From positions 5,237 to 69,236 of the forward strand of contig JAVBUH010000013.1 in assembly GCA_031555505.1 (NCBI GenBank): a stretch of 64,000 bases of DNA, read 5' to 3'. Below the pieces are notes generated by a model. The model was given only the letters and a program-made list of their open reading frames with translations. It had not been told where the DNA came from and did no database searches. Below, in pieces: positions 24,576 to 33,975 of this stretch (position 1 is the first letter of the stretch; the number at the start of each line of letters is the position of its first letter). The DNA is from JAJDIA01 sp031555505. Lineage in GTDB: Bacteria; Bacteroidota; Bacteroidia; Bacteroidales; Tannerellaceae. The translations under genes were made by a program, and so were the position numbers.

Positions 24576-25229
24576 ATGGAATTCTTTCAGTTTGTTTTTG
24601 ATTTTATCTTTCACATTGACCAGCATTTGACGGTTCTTGTGGCCGAGTATGGTATGTTGATCTATGCGATCTTGTTCCTGATCATCTTTTGCGAGACTGG
24701 TTTGGTAGTGACGCCTTTTCTGCCGGGTGATTCGTTATTGTTTGTGGCCGGTACTTTGGCTTCGTTGGCAACCAACAACGTAAATGTGCATCTGCTGGTA
24801 TTGCTGCTGATCTTAGCAGCAGTCAGCGGGGATGCTGCCAATTATGTGATTGGGCGCTTCTTCGGCAAGCAATTATTCAGGAATCCTGATTCCAAAGTGT
24901 TCAAGCAGGTCTATCTCGATAAAACGCATGACTTTTATGCCAAACATGGAGGAAAGACGATCTTTCTGGCACGCTTTGTCCCCATCATCCGTACATTTGC
25001 TCCGTTTGTGGCTGGTATGGGCAAGATGAGTTATGCGTATTTCGGTATGTACAATATTATAGGCGGTATTGTTTGGGTAACTCTCTTTACGTATGCCGGC
25101 TTTTTCTTCGGTGGACTGGATTATGTGCAGAAGAACCTGGAGTTCCTGATCATCGGCATCATTTTCGTTTCCATCCTTCCGATGGTAGTGGAATATCTTC
25201 GGAACCGGATGAAAAGCAGACCGATCTGA
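24576..25229 (+). CDS. DedA-family membrane protein
   Basis: 217 residues with about five hydrophobic segments. DedA/VTT signatures: VVTPFLPGDSLLFVAGTLAS (about 48-67) and the conserved Arg-containing FLARFVPIIRTFAPFVAG. Members act as undecaprenyl-phosphate or phospholipid transporters/flippases and support proton-motive-force-dependent envelope functions. It is monocistronic after the tRNA terminator. Confidence 0.92.
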   Translation: MEFFQFVFDFIFHIDQHLTVLVAEYGMLIYAILFLIIFCETGLVVTPFLPGDSLLFVAGTLASLATNNVNVHLLVLLLILAAVSGDAANYVIGRFFGKQLFRNPDSKVFKQVYLDKTHDFYAKHGGKTIFLARFVPIIRTFAPFVAGMGKMSYAYFGMYNIIGGIVWVTLFTYAGFFFGGLDYVQKNLEFLIIGIIFVSILPMVVEYLRNRMKSRPI

Positions 25230-25258
25230 AAAGGAGGGATAGTTATCAGGATTTTTCT

Positions 25259-25266
25259 TAATTTTG
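25259..25266 (+). promoter_or_regulatory. -7 promoter element of the GH13 gene
   Basis: TAATTTTG matches TAnnTTTG. It would give a leader of about 100 nt before the ATG at 25377. No -33 box at normal spacing was found. Confidence 0.4.
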
Positions 25267-25376
25267 CAATCGCCGGTATTGTAAGCTGTTATGATAAATC
25301 AGGAGGCTGTGTCATCTGTGGGCTAATGGTGGACTTTTGCACGCCCCCGTTGTTAAGGTACTAAAATGTGAATAAA

Positions 25377-27230
25377 ATGAAACTTAAATCTGTTTGTATA
25401 CTTGTATCCTGGCTGGTATGCCTCGCAATGAAAACGTATGCACAGTCAGTAGAGCCCGCCTTCTGGTGGGCTGGTATGGAAAACCCGGAACTACAGGTGT
25501 TGCTCTATGCTGACAAAGTGGCCGACAACAAGGTTAGCCTTACGGCCAAATCAGTCCGGTTGAAAGAAACCGTCCGTATGGAGAACAGCAACTACCTCAT
25601 CCTCTACCTGGACCTGTCGAGAGCGGTGCCCGAAAAGTTCCATATCGTGCTTGAGCAGGCGGGGAAAAAGAAAACGATCCCTTATGAACTAAAACCGCGA
25701 AAAGCCGGTTCTTCTCAGCGGGAAGGATTTCACGCCGGTGATGTGCTGTACCTGATGATGCCTGACCGCTTCGCCAATGGCGATCCTTCCAACGATGTGG
25801 TGGCAGGTATGCAGGAGGCTACTGTCGATCGCAACCAGCCCTTTGCCCGCCATGGGGGCGACTTCAAAGGAATCATGGACCACCTGGATTATATCAGCGA
25901 CCTCGGTGTGACGGCTATCTGGCTCAATCCCATTCTGGAAAATGATATGAGACGCGGCTCTTATCACGGCTATGCCACTACGGATTATTACCGTGCCGAC
26001 CGCCGTTTCGGCAGCAACGATGAGTTTATTGCCCTCGTGGACAAAGCGCACGAAAAAGGATTGAAGGTGGTCATGGATATGATCTTCAACCACTGTGGCA
26101 GTGAGCACCACTTCTTTACAGACAGGCCCTCGCCGGATTGGTTCAACTATCCTGACGGCTTTGTACAATCATCATTTAAGACAAGTACGCAGTACGACCC
26201 GCATGTGGCGGCGTATGATAAAGAACGCGCCACAGACGGCTGGTTTGTTCGATCGATGCCCGATCTGAACCAGCGCAATCTGCACGTGGCCCGCTACCTG
26301 ATCCAGAACAGCATCTGGTGGATTGAGTATGGCGGTATCGACGGCATACGGCAGGATACCCATCCGTTTGCCGACTTTGATATGATGGCGCGTTGGTGTA
26401 AGGAAGTAACCGACGAATATCCCGACTTCAATATCGTGGGTGAGACCTGGTATGGTAATAATGTCGGAATAGCTTATTGGCAAAAGGACAGTAAACTGTC
26501 GGCTCCCCGTAATTCAAACCTGCGTTCGGTGATGGACTTCCCGTTGACTTTTGCGATGGAACGGGCGTTCGACGAAGAAACAGATGGCGAGAAAGGCCTG
26601 TCGCGCCTCTACGAATTGCTCGCCCAGGATGTGGTCTATCCTGATCCGATGAACCTGCTGATCTTTCTCGACAATCACGATACATCGCGTTTCTTCCGTA
26701 AGCCGACCGACGAGTCGGGCTTGTCACGCTATAAACAGGCGCTTGCTTTCCTGCTCACCACCCGGGGTATCCCGCAACTCTATTATGGTACCGAGATCCT
26801 GATGGCGGCCGATAAAGCGGATGGCGACGGTAAGCTGCGTGCCGATTTTCCGGGTGGTTGGCCGGGCGATCAACAAAACGCCTTTACGGCATCCGGACGG
26901 ACGGCCTTGCAGAACGAAGCTTTCGATTACGCTCGTCGCCTGCTCCAATGGCGGCGTGGGAATGAGGTGATTGCCAAAGGTTCGCTTACCCATTTTATCC
27001 CTACAGCCAACAGCGTTTATGCCTATGGTCGTGCTTACGGGAATAAGTCGGTAGCCGTGTTCCTCAATGGCACCGCCCAGCCGAAGAAAGTAACACTCGA
27101 TCAATACCGTGAAATACTGCCTGCTGTTACGGCTAACGATGTCGTAAGCGGTAGGAAGATTGACCTGAGTGGCAGCGAACTGGAACTTGGCCCGCGTGCG
27201 GTACTTATCCTGGAATTTGGACAGGATTGA
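25377..27230 (+). CDS. Exported GH13 alpha-amylase / cyclomaltodextrinase-like enzyme
   Basis: 617 residues from MKLKSVCILVSWLVCLAMKT, a signal peptide ending near YAQS. An N-terminal Ig-like domain (about 25-105) precedes the GH13 barrel with nucleophile D327 (GIDGIRQD), acid/base E356 (IVGETWYG) and transition-state D435 (FLDNHD). The architecture matches SusA/neopullulanase-type enzymes that cleave alpha-1,4-glucans and maltodextrins in the periplasm. The ATG is preferred over a GTG 9 nt upstream. There is no SusCD pair next to it, so it is not part of a standard starch locus here. Confidence 0.92.
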   Translation: MKLKSVCILVSWLVCLAMKTYAQSVEPAFWWAGMENPELQVLLYADKVADNKVSLTAKSVRLKETVRMENSNYLILYLDLSRAVPEKFHIVLEQAGKKKTIPYELKPRKAGSSQREGFHAGDVLYLMMPDRFANGDPSNDVVAGMQEATVDRNQPFARHGGDFKGIMDHLDYISDLGVTAIWLNPILENDMRRGSYHGYATTDYYRADRRFGSNDEFIALVDKAHEKGLKVVMDMIFNHCGSEHHFFTDRPSPDWFNYPDGFVQSSFKTSTQYDPHVAAYDKERATDGWFVRSMPDLNQRNLHVARYLIQNSIWWIEYGGIDGIRQDTHPFADFDMMARWCKEVTDEYPDFNIVGETWYGNNVGIAYWQKDSKLSAPRNSNLRSVMDFPLTFAMERAFDEETDGEKGLSRLYELLAQDVVYPDPMNLLIFLDNHDTSRFFRKPTDESGLSRYKQALAFLLTTRGIPQLYYGTEILMAADKADGDGKLRADFPGGWPGDQQNAFTASGRTALQNEAFDYARRLLQWRRGNEVIAKGSLTHFIPTANSVYAYGRAYGNKSVAVFLNGTAQPKKVTLDQYREILPAVTANDVVSGRKIDLSGSELELGPRAVLILEFGQD

Positions 27231-27264
27231 TCGTGTGGTAATAGGATGCGGAAGTATCTTTTAT

Positions 27265-27272
27265 TACTTTTG
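27265..27272 (+). promoter_or_regulatory. -7 promoter element of the esterase gene
   Basis: TACTTTTG matches TAnnTTTG, 17 bp before the ATG at 27290. Confidence 0.5.
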
Positions 27273-27289
27273 CCAGAAATCAGTGTGAT

Positions 27290-28105
27290 ATGAAGAAGTT
27301 ATTGTTGTTGTCTGTATTACTGCAATGGGCAGTGCTGGTATCGGCACAGTCGCCGGTTACCTATCAGTTGAAATCGAATATTTCTTACCGGACCGATGGG
27401 GATGCGTATGCGTTGGAACGCTGCAAGCTGGATATTTATTATCCGGAGAATGAACCGGCATTCGCAACCGTGGTCTGGTTTCATGGTGGGGGACTGACGG
27501 GTGGCAGCAAGTTTATTCCCCAGGAACTGCTGGATAGTAAGCTGGCGGTGGTGGCTGTCAATTATCGCCTGTTGCCGAAGGCTACCTTATCTGATTGTAT
27601 TGATGATGCTGCGGCAGCTGTAGCATGGGTGTTCGGTGAGATTGAAAAGTATGGGGGAAGCAAGCGGAAGATATTTGTGGCCGGTCATTCGGCGGGTGGA
27701 TACCTGACCACGATGATCGGGCTGGATAAGAAGTGGCTGCTGAAGTATTGTCAGGATGCCGATGCTATCGCCGGACTGATCCCGTTCAGCGGGCAGGCCA
27801 TCAGCCATTTTGCCTACCGGCAGTCGAAAGGGCTGCAGGATACACAGCCCACGATCGACGAGTTTGCCCCGCTCTTCTATGTGCGTGCCGATGCGCCGCC
27901 GTTGATCATTGTGTCGGGCGACCGCGAACAGGAAATGCTTGGCCGTTACGAAGAGAACGCCTACTTCTGGCGGATGATGAAAGTGGTTGGGCACAAACGG
28001 GTATATCTCTACGAATTAGGCGGATACAACCATGGCGACATGGCTGCACCCGCCTTTCATATCCTCAAGCACCACGTGCGTGAGATCTTACTGGGCATTC
28101 TCTAA
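27290..28105 (+). CDS. Exported alpha/beta-hydrolase (esterase/lipase, HSL-like)
   Basis: 271 residues with a signal peptide ending SAQS. The oxyanion-hole motif VVWFHGGGLTGGS and nucleophile elbow VAGHSAGGY (S134) are typical of hormone-sensitive-lipase-like esterases; a late His occurs in GGYNHGDMA. The substrate could be an acetylated or feruloylated glycan or a peptide, but nothing here decides. It has its own -7 box 60 bp after the GH13 stop and overlaps the convergent TPR gene by 18 bp. Confidence 0.9.
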   Translation: MKKLLLLSVLLQWAVLVSAQSPVTYQLKSNISYRTDGDAYALERCKLDIYYPENEPAFATVVWFHGGGLTGGSKFIPQELLDSKLAVVAVNYRLLPKATLSDCIDDAAAAVAWVFGEIEKYGGSKRKIFVAGHSAGGYLTTMIGLDKKWLLKYCQDADAIAGLIPFSGQAISHFAYRQSKGLQDTQPTIDEFAPLFYVRADAPPLIIVSGDREQEMLGRYEENAYFWRMMKVVGHKRVYLYELGGYNHGDMAAPAFHILKHHVREILLGIL

Positions 28106-30265
28106 GGCATACCGCAGCTGGTCGAGCATCAGGGGTACTTCGTCCGTATCAATGCCCGCTGCCTGTAATTCGGGTATATCCTGATTGAATTGTTCGACGA
28201 ATTTGTCCAGATTACCACCTTCGGTTGCGACCGACTGCTTGTAGTAGGATATGGCTTCCTCGACATTGAACAGGGCCCATTTCGTATGTCCGGCGTTCAT
28301 ATAATCGTGCATGGTGGGCTGGGCTCCCAATATTTTCTCATAGTAGTTGGCGGCCTGTTCGAATTTGCCGGTCAAAAAGGAGGTCCAGGCAATGGCTCGC
28401 CAGGCTTTGTTCCCCTTTGTGTCGAGGTAGTCTACCTTATAATAATATTTCAACGCTTCTTCGAATCTCTTCAGTTCCAACAGGCAATGGCCGATGCTGA
28501 GCTGGATAGGCAGATTATCGGGTTCGAGCGTTTCAAAGCGGTGATAATAGGCGAGTGCCTCTTCAGGTTGTTTCATGGAACGGTAACAGCCCGCCAGGCG
28601 GCGGATTACCCATTTGCTATTGGGATGCAACAGGTCTGCATGTTGGTAATCAGCCAGGGCGCCCGGCAGGTCGTTCATCATCTGGCGGCAGAAACCGGTT
28701 TTCTGATACAGCACGTCGTTATTCGGATCGTTAGCGATCAACTGTTCATACAGCGGTAGGGCGTCGGCTACGTAGTTCTTGCGCAGGTAGTATTCGGCAA
28801 TGATCATCAGGCTTTCATCGTCGGCAATGTAGGGACGCAGGATGGGTAGGTTGTGCAGGGCAAGCGGCAGGGCAAAGATATCTTCAAACTCCAACCGGCC
28901 GGGATATAATTTATAGAACCGGTACAGGTCTTGCACGTACTGTCCGATAATAGTTTCCGCCTTGTTATGTGTAGATTGTAATTCCTGCCGTTTTTGCTCC
29001 ATCAGCTCGCCGGCTTGGCTGGTGAACTGGTTCATCATCATCGTCCGGTGTGATTCAGGCAATTGCTGGATGCTGAGGTAGAGCGAATACTTATCGGAGT
29101 TGCACATAAATGAGGCTGTCCCAATCAGGTCGAGTATTTCCCATTCTTTCACCGGCTTTTGGTCTGCCGTCCCAAATAAGGTATGGCTCTCGGAGAACGG
29201 CAGGAACCAGTTGCCCATTTCGCGGAAGAAAGGAAAACTTTTCAGATGTACAAAGGTAGAGTGCATCACATCGGCGCCTTCCTGTTGCAGCTCACTGAAT
29301 TCCTCCATTTTCTTTCCCAACCGGCTGTTCTCGCCGAAGAAGTTTTGCCATTCGGGATTCATGTCGTCACCGGGTAGTTCGCTAAAGTCTTTGAGGTTTA
29401 TCTTCTTATTGATCTTCGGGCTCAACTTCATCATCTCAGGAATGATCTCTTCCTGCAGTTTGCGGGTGATCTTTTCTGTCTCGCGTGAGAGGATGAAGCG
29501 CAGGATAATGGTACGGATAGCGTGGGTGAAGCCGGGCATCGTTTCGTGGGCGGCTGCCAGCCGGTCGGCTATCTTCGGATACAGCGCGGTGCGTGTGGGG
29601 TATATATATAATGTAAGCAGGATACAGATCAGCGCACGCATACGGATCTCTTCGTCGGCTACCTGAAGGGCATCGAATAGCAGGAGCAACTTTTCCATGT
29701 CGAATCCCATTTGCAGTCCCATCCACAGGGCGGAGACGATCTGGCAGCCTATTGGATAGGGCAATGTTTCGTCTGTCAGGATCTCCCGGATGCCCAGGGC
29801 ATCGTCTACTGTCAGCGGATCGGATGTCCAGATACAGGTAAACAGCGTCGATAAATCTTTTTCATACATCTGTTTGCGTAATTCCGAATCGGGCCTCTCA
29901 GACAGGTGGGCATACAGGGTGGGATAGCTGAGGGGCGGATTCAACTGCAGGCTGCGTCGTTTGCTGTAAAAGGCCAGCGGGGATATGTCTTTGAGTGCGA
30001 TGTTACGTACATGGTCAGCCAGGCTGTAGGCATTGGTTATCAGAAAGTGGTGCATGTCTGTCCGTGTGGGATCCGGCACACCGATGCGCTGGTAACGTAG
30101 CAGTAGTATGTACGTATCCTGCATTTGGTTGAGCGTGTCCTGATACTCTAATGCCTGCACGCCGACGATCAGCCCATGCAGGGCTACGAACGCATCCTTT
30201 AATTGTTGCTGGTCGAGCAATCCCGTGATGCGGTTGTATGCCCGGTTGATTTCCTGTATTGTCAT
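28088..30265 (-). CDS. Large tetratricopeptide-repeat protein
   Basis: 725 residues, cytoplasmic by absence of a signal peptide. The N-terminal 450 residues are helical and unassigned. The C-terminal part (about 480-690) contains consecutive TPR units such as ADALPLYEQLIANDPNNDVL and EEALAYYHRFETLEPDNLPI. TPR arrays mediate protein-protein contacts; the partner is unknown. It is divergent from lepA, and the two -7 boxes are only about 22 bp apart. Confidence 0.88.
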   Translation of the reverse strand: MTIQEINRAYNRITGLLDQQQLKDAFVALHGLIVGVQALEYQDTLNQMQDTYILLLRYQRIGVPDPTRTDMHHFLITNAYSLADHVRNIALKDISPLAFYSKRRSLQLNPPLSYPTLYAHLSERPDSELRKQMYEKDLSTLFTCIWTSDPLTVDDALGIREILTDETLPYPIGCQIVSALWMGLQMGFDMEKLLLLFDALQVADEEIRMRALICILLTLYIYPTRTALYPKIADRLAAAHETMPGFTHAIRTIILRFILSRETEKITRKLQEEIIPEMMKLSPKINKKINLKDFSELPGDDMNPEWQNFFGENSRLGKKMEEFSELQQEGADVMHSTFVHLKSFPFFREMGNWFLPFSESHTLFGTADQKPVKEWEILDLIGTASFMCNSDKYSLYLSIQQLPESHRTMMMNQFTSQAGELMEQKRQELQSTHNKAETIIGQYVQDLYRFYKLYPGRLEFEDIFALPLALHNLPILRPYIADDESLMIIAEYYLRKNYVADALPLYEQLIANDPNNDVLYQKTGFCRQMMNDLPGALADYQHADLLHPNSKWVIRRLAGCYRSMKQPEEALAYYHRFETLEPDNLPIQLSIGHCLLELKRFEEALKYYYKVDYLDTKGNKAWRAIAWTSFLTGKFEQAANYYEKILGAQPTMHDYMNAGHTKWALFNVEEAISYYKQSVATEGGNLDKFVEQFNQDIPELQAAGIDTDEVPLMLDQLRYALENAQ

Positions 30266-30290
30266 AGCATATATATAACAAATGGTATGC

Positions 30291-30298
30291 CAAAAGTA
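30291..30298 (-). promoter_or_regulatory. -7 promoter element of the TPR gene
   Basis: The minus strand reads TACTTTTG, matching TAnnTTTG, 26 bp before the start at 30265. Confidence 0.5.
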
Positions 30299-30320
30299 GG
30301 ATTTTTCAGGTGAACTTTCG

Positions 30321-30328
30321 TATCTTTG
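30321..30328 (+). promoter_or_regulatory. -7 promoter element of lepA
   Basis: TATCTTTG matches TAnnTTTG, 23 bp before the ATG at 30352. It lies back to back with the TPR gene's promoter. Confidence 0.55.
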
Positions 30329-30351
30329 CCCACCTAAAACGCAAGTAGCAG

Positions 30352-32139
30352 ATGAAGAATATCCGCAATTTTTGTATTATTGCCCATATTGACCATGGGA
30401 AGAGTACCCTGGCCGACCGTTTGCTTGAGTACACCAAGACTGTCGAAGGAAAAGACATGCAGGCGCAAGTGCTTGATAATATGGACCTGGAACGCGAACG
30501 TGGGATCACGATCAAGAGCCACGCCATCCAAATGAAATATACCTATAAGGGCGAAGAATATACGCTGAACCTGATCGACACGCCGGGGCACGTAGACTTT
30601 TCGTACGAAGTATCCCGTTCCATCGCCGCCTGCGAAGGCGCGTTGCTGATCGTCGATGCCGCACAGGGTATCCAGGCGCAAACCATTTCCAACCTGTATA
30701 TGGCGATCGAACATGATCTGGAAAGTATCCCGGTGATAAATAAGATCGACCTGGCGAGTGCCATGCCGGAAGAGGTGGAAGACCAGATTGTGGAACTGCT
30801 TGGCGTAAAACGTACCGATATCCTCCGCGCCAGCGGTAAGACCGGCGAAGGGGTGTTTGATATATTAGACCAAATCATCGAACGTGTGCCTGCTCCGAAA
30901 GGTGATCCCGAAGCGCCGCTGCAATGCCTGATCTTTGACTCCGTATTCAATTCCTTCCGGGGTATCATCGCTTATTTCAAAGTAGTAAACGGTACGATAC
31001 ACAAAGGAGATATGGTGAAGTTTATCTCCACCGGCAAAGAATACGACGCCGACGAAGTGGGTGTGCTGAAGCTGGGTATGTCGCCCCGCGACGAGATCGG
31101 TACCGGCGATGTGGGTTATATCATTTCCGGCATCAAAACATCCCGTGAGGTGAGGGTGGGGGATACCATTACCCATGTAAAAAACGGAGCCACCGCGGCC
31201 ATTTCCGGCTTTGAGGAAGTGAAGCCGATGGTGTTTGCCGGTGTATATCCGATCGATAGCGAGGATTTTGAGAACCTGCGTGCTTCACTGGAAAAACTGC
31301 AACTCAACGATGCTTCGCTCACCTTCCAGCCTGAAAGTTCGGCTGCATTGGGCTTTGGCTTCCGTTGCGGATTCCTGGGGCTGTTGCACATGGAGATCGT
31401 ACAGGAACGCCTGGACCGTGAGTTCGATATGGATGTGATTACCACCGTGCCCAACGTATTCTATCATGTATACGACAAAAAGGGGAATATGACCGAAGTG
31501 CATAACCCGAGCGGTTTGCCTGATCCTACATTGATCGACCATATTGACGAACCGTATATCCGCGCATCTGTCATCACACGTACCGACTATATCGGCCCGA
31601 TCATGACATTGTGTCTGGGTAAACGTGGCATCCTGCTGAAACAAGAATATATCTCGGGCGACCGGATGGAGTTGCATTACGATATTCCGCTGGGTGAGAT
31701 CGTGATCGACTTCTATGATAAACTGAAGAGTATATCCAAAGGATACGCCTCGTTCGATTATCACCTGCACGACTTCCGCGCCAGCAAGCTGGTGAAGCTG
31801 GATATCCTGCTCAACGGCGAACCGGTGGACGCCCTGTCTACCCTGACGCACATAGACAACAGCGTTACCTTCGGCCGGCGTATGTGTGAGAAACTGAAAG
31901 AACTTATTCCCCGGCAACAGTTTGATATCGCGATCCAGGCGGCGATCGGTTCCAAGATCATCGCCCGCGAAACCATCAAGGCGGTGCGTAAGGATGTAAC
32001 CGCCAAGTGTTACGGTGGTGATATCTCGCGTAAACGCAAATTGCTTGAGAAACAAAAGGAAGGAAAGAAGCGCATGAAGCAGATCGGTAGCGTGGAAGTA
32101 CCGCAAAAAGCCTTCCTGGCAGTATTGAAACTTGATTAA
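30352..32139 (+). CDS. lepA: Elongation factor 4 (LepA), ribosome-binding GTPase
   Basis: 595 residues, full family length. The G-domain has AHIDHGKSTLADRLLEYTK, DTPGHVDFSYEVSRS and NKIDL. Domains II, III and V resemble EF-G, and the LepA-specific C-terminal domain ends with RETIKAVRKDVTAKCYGGDI. It acts on stalled or mis-translocated ribosomes. The next gene begins 24 nt downstream with no visible promoter, so lepA may be co-transcribed with the nucleotidyltransferase-PLP fusion. Confidence 0.97.
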   Translation: MKNIRNFCIIAHIDHGKSTLADRLLEYTKTVEGKDMQAQVLDNMDLERERGITIKSHAIQMKYTYKGEEYTLNLIDTPGHVDFSYEVSRSIAACEGALLIVDAAQGIQAQTISNLYMAIEHDLESIPVINKIDLASAMPEEVEDQIVELLGVKRTDILRASGKTGEGVFDILDQIIERVPAPKGDPEAPLQCLIFDSVFNSFRGIIAYFKVVNGTIHKGDMVKFISTGKEYDADEVGVLKLGMSPRDEIGTGDVGYIISGIKTSREVRVGDTITHVKNGATAAISGFEEVKPMVFAGVYPIDSEDFENLRASLEKLQLNDASLTFQPESSAALGFGFRCGFLGLLHMEIVQERLDREFDMDVITTVPNVFYHVYDKKGNMTEVHNPSGLPDPTLIDHIDEPYIRASVITRTDYIGPIMTLCLGKRGILLKQEYISGDRMELHYDIPLGEIVIDFYDKLKSISKGYASFDYHLHDFRASKLVKLDILLNGEPVDALSTLTHIDNSVTFGRRMCEKLKELIPRQQFDIAIQAAIGSKIIARETIKAVRKDVTAKCYGGDISRKRKLLEKQKEGKKRMKQIGSVEVPQKAFLAVLKLD

Positions 32140-32163
32140 TCGCATTAAAAACGTTCGCAAACT

Positions 32164-33975
32164 ATGCAGGCCATTATATTAGCTGCCGGGATGGGCAAGC
32201 GTCTGGGAGAACTGACAAAAGAGAATACGAAGTGTATGATCAAAGTACACTCCCGCACGTTGATAGAGCGTATGCTCACCCAGTTGACCGCGTTGCCTGA
32301 TATGAAAAAGGTCATCATGGTGATTGGCTACGAGGGGAAAAAGGTGCAGCAACTGTTGGGCACTTCCTTTAATAATGTGGCCATCGAGTATGTGGAGAAT
32401 AAGGTGTACGACAAGACTAACAACATCTACTCCCTCTACCTGGCCAAGGATCACCTGCTCAACGACCATACGTTGCTGCTCGAATCCGACCTGATCTTCA
32501 GCGACGAGATATTGACCAACCTCATCAACGATCCGTATCCCAACCTGGCTGTCGTATCCAAATACCAGAGTTGGATGGATGGAACGGTGGTGACGCTGGA
32601 CAAAGACAATAACATCCTGAACTTTATCACCAAAAAGGCATTCAACTTTGATCATAAGGACACGTACTACAAGACGGTCAACATGTATAAGTTCAGCCGC
32701 GAATTTTCCACCTCCTATTATGTGCCGTTCCTCGACGCCTATTGTAAGGCATTGGGTAACAGTGAATATTATGAGCAGGTATTGCGTGTGATCACGCTGC
32801 TGGACAAGTCGGAGATCAAGGCTATGCCCCTGAATGGCGAAAAGTGGTATGAGATTGATGATGCACAGGACCTGAATAATGCCGAGGCGATCTTTGCCGA
32901 ACCCGATATCCGGTTGTCGCTTTACCAGAAACGGTATGGCGGTTACTGGCGCTTCCCGTTCTTGTGTGATTTCTGTTACCTGGTGAATCCTTTCTTCCCC
33001 TCTGAGAAACTGCGGAAGGAGATGAAAGCCAACTTCGATACCCTCCTGAGCGAATATCCTTCGGGCATGGAGGTGAACTCGCTGCTGATGGCGAAGTATT
33101 TCGGACTGAACCATGCTTATGTATGCGTGGGCAATGGGGCTGCCGAGTTGATCAAGAGCCTGATGGAACAGTTGAACGGCCCGATGGGTGTGATGCTTCC
33201 TACCTTTGAAGAGTATCCCAACCGGAAAGACAAACAGGAAGTTATACCCTTCATCCCCTCCAATCCTGATTTTACCTATACGGCAGACGATATCATCGCT
33301 TTCTTTACGGATAAGGCGATCGCGACGCTCTTACTGGTCAATCCGGATAACCCTTCGGGTAACTTTATTCCCCGGCAGGATATCTTCCGGCTGCTGCAAT
33401 GGGCAGAAGAAAAAGGCATCCGCCTGGTACTGGATGAATCGTTTGTGGATTTTTCGGAAGGTTCCTGGCGTAATACCCTGCTTGATAATGCGGTATTGGC
33501 CAAACATCCCAGACTGGTGGTGATCAAAAGTATATCCAAATCATACGGAGTGCCCGGTTTGCGACTGGGCATCCTGGCGTCGGGCGACCGCGCGCTGGTA
33601 GGCCGGATACGCAAGGATGTACCCATCTGGAACATCAATTCGTTTGCCGAATTCTATATGCAGATATTCGGAAAGTATGAAGCCGACTATCGGGAAGCCT
33701 GCGGTCAGTTCATAGCCGAACGTAACTTCTTTTACCGGGAGTTGCAGGCGATCGGATTCCTGCGGGTAATCCCGTCGCAGGCCAACTATTTCCTGTGCGA
33801 AGTGACTTCTACCTATACCTCGGCCCAGCTTACCGAACGGTTGCTGAACCAGTTCAATATCCTGATCAAGGATTGTGGAACAAAGGCGGCTTTCCAGTCG
33901 TCCAATTATATCCGGATCGCCGTCAAATCGCGGCAAGACAATTTGTTGCTAATCAATGCGCTGAAACAATTATGA
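32164..33975 (+). CDS. Fusion: LicC/PntC-like nucleotidyltransferase plus CobD/HisC-like PLP enzyme
   Basis: 603 residues. The N-terminal part (1-240) is a nucleotidyltransferase with ILAAGMGKRLGELTKENTK, LLLESDLIF and NGEKWYEIDDAQDL, closest in style to CTP:phosphocholine or 2-aminoethylphosphonate cytidylyltransferases. The C-terminal part (about 255-603) is a fold-type-I PLP enzyme with LVNPDNPSG, D424 in VLDESFVDF, the Schiff-base K459 in SISKSYG, and PGLRLG. Its LPTFEEY segment resembles CobD-type phosphothreonine decarboxylase more than HisC. Known families suggest one domain makes a phosphorylated amino-alcohol and the other activates it as a CDP-derivative, but this is inference. The stop overlaps the next start (ATGA). 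LicD lies 3 kb downstream. Confidence 0.85.
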   Translation: MQAIILAAGMGKRLGELTKENTKCMIKVHSRTLIERMLTQLTALPDMKKVIMVIGYEGKKVQQLLGTSFNNVAIEYVENKVYDKTNNIYSLYLAKDHLLNDHTLLLESDLIFSDEILTNLINDPYPNLAVVSKYQSWMDGTVVTLDKDNNILNFITKKAFNFDHKDTYYKTVNMYKFSREFSTSYYVPFLDAYCKALGNSEYYEQVLRVITLLDKSEIKAMPLNGEKWYEIDDAQDLNNAEAIFAEPDIRLSLYQKRYGGYWRFPFLCDFCYLVNPFFPSEKLRKEMKANFDTLLSEYPSGMEVNSLLMAKYFGLNHAYVCVGNGAAELIKSLMEQLNGPMGVMLPTFEEYPNRKDKQEVIPFIPSNPDFTYTADDIIAFFTDKAIATLLLVNPDNPSGNFIPRQDIFRLLQWAEEKGIRLVLDESFVDFSEGSWRNTLLDNAVLAKHPRLVVIKSISKSYGVPGLRLGILASGDRALVGRIRKDVPIWNINSFAEFYMQIFGKYEADYREACGQFIAERNFFYRELQAIGFLRVIPSQANYFLCEVTSTYTSAQLTERLLNQFNILIKDCGTKAAFQSSNYIRIAVKSRQDNLLLINALKQL

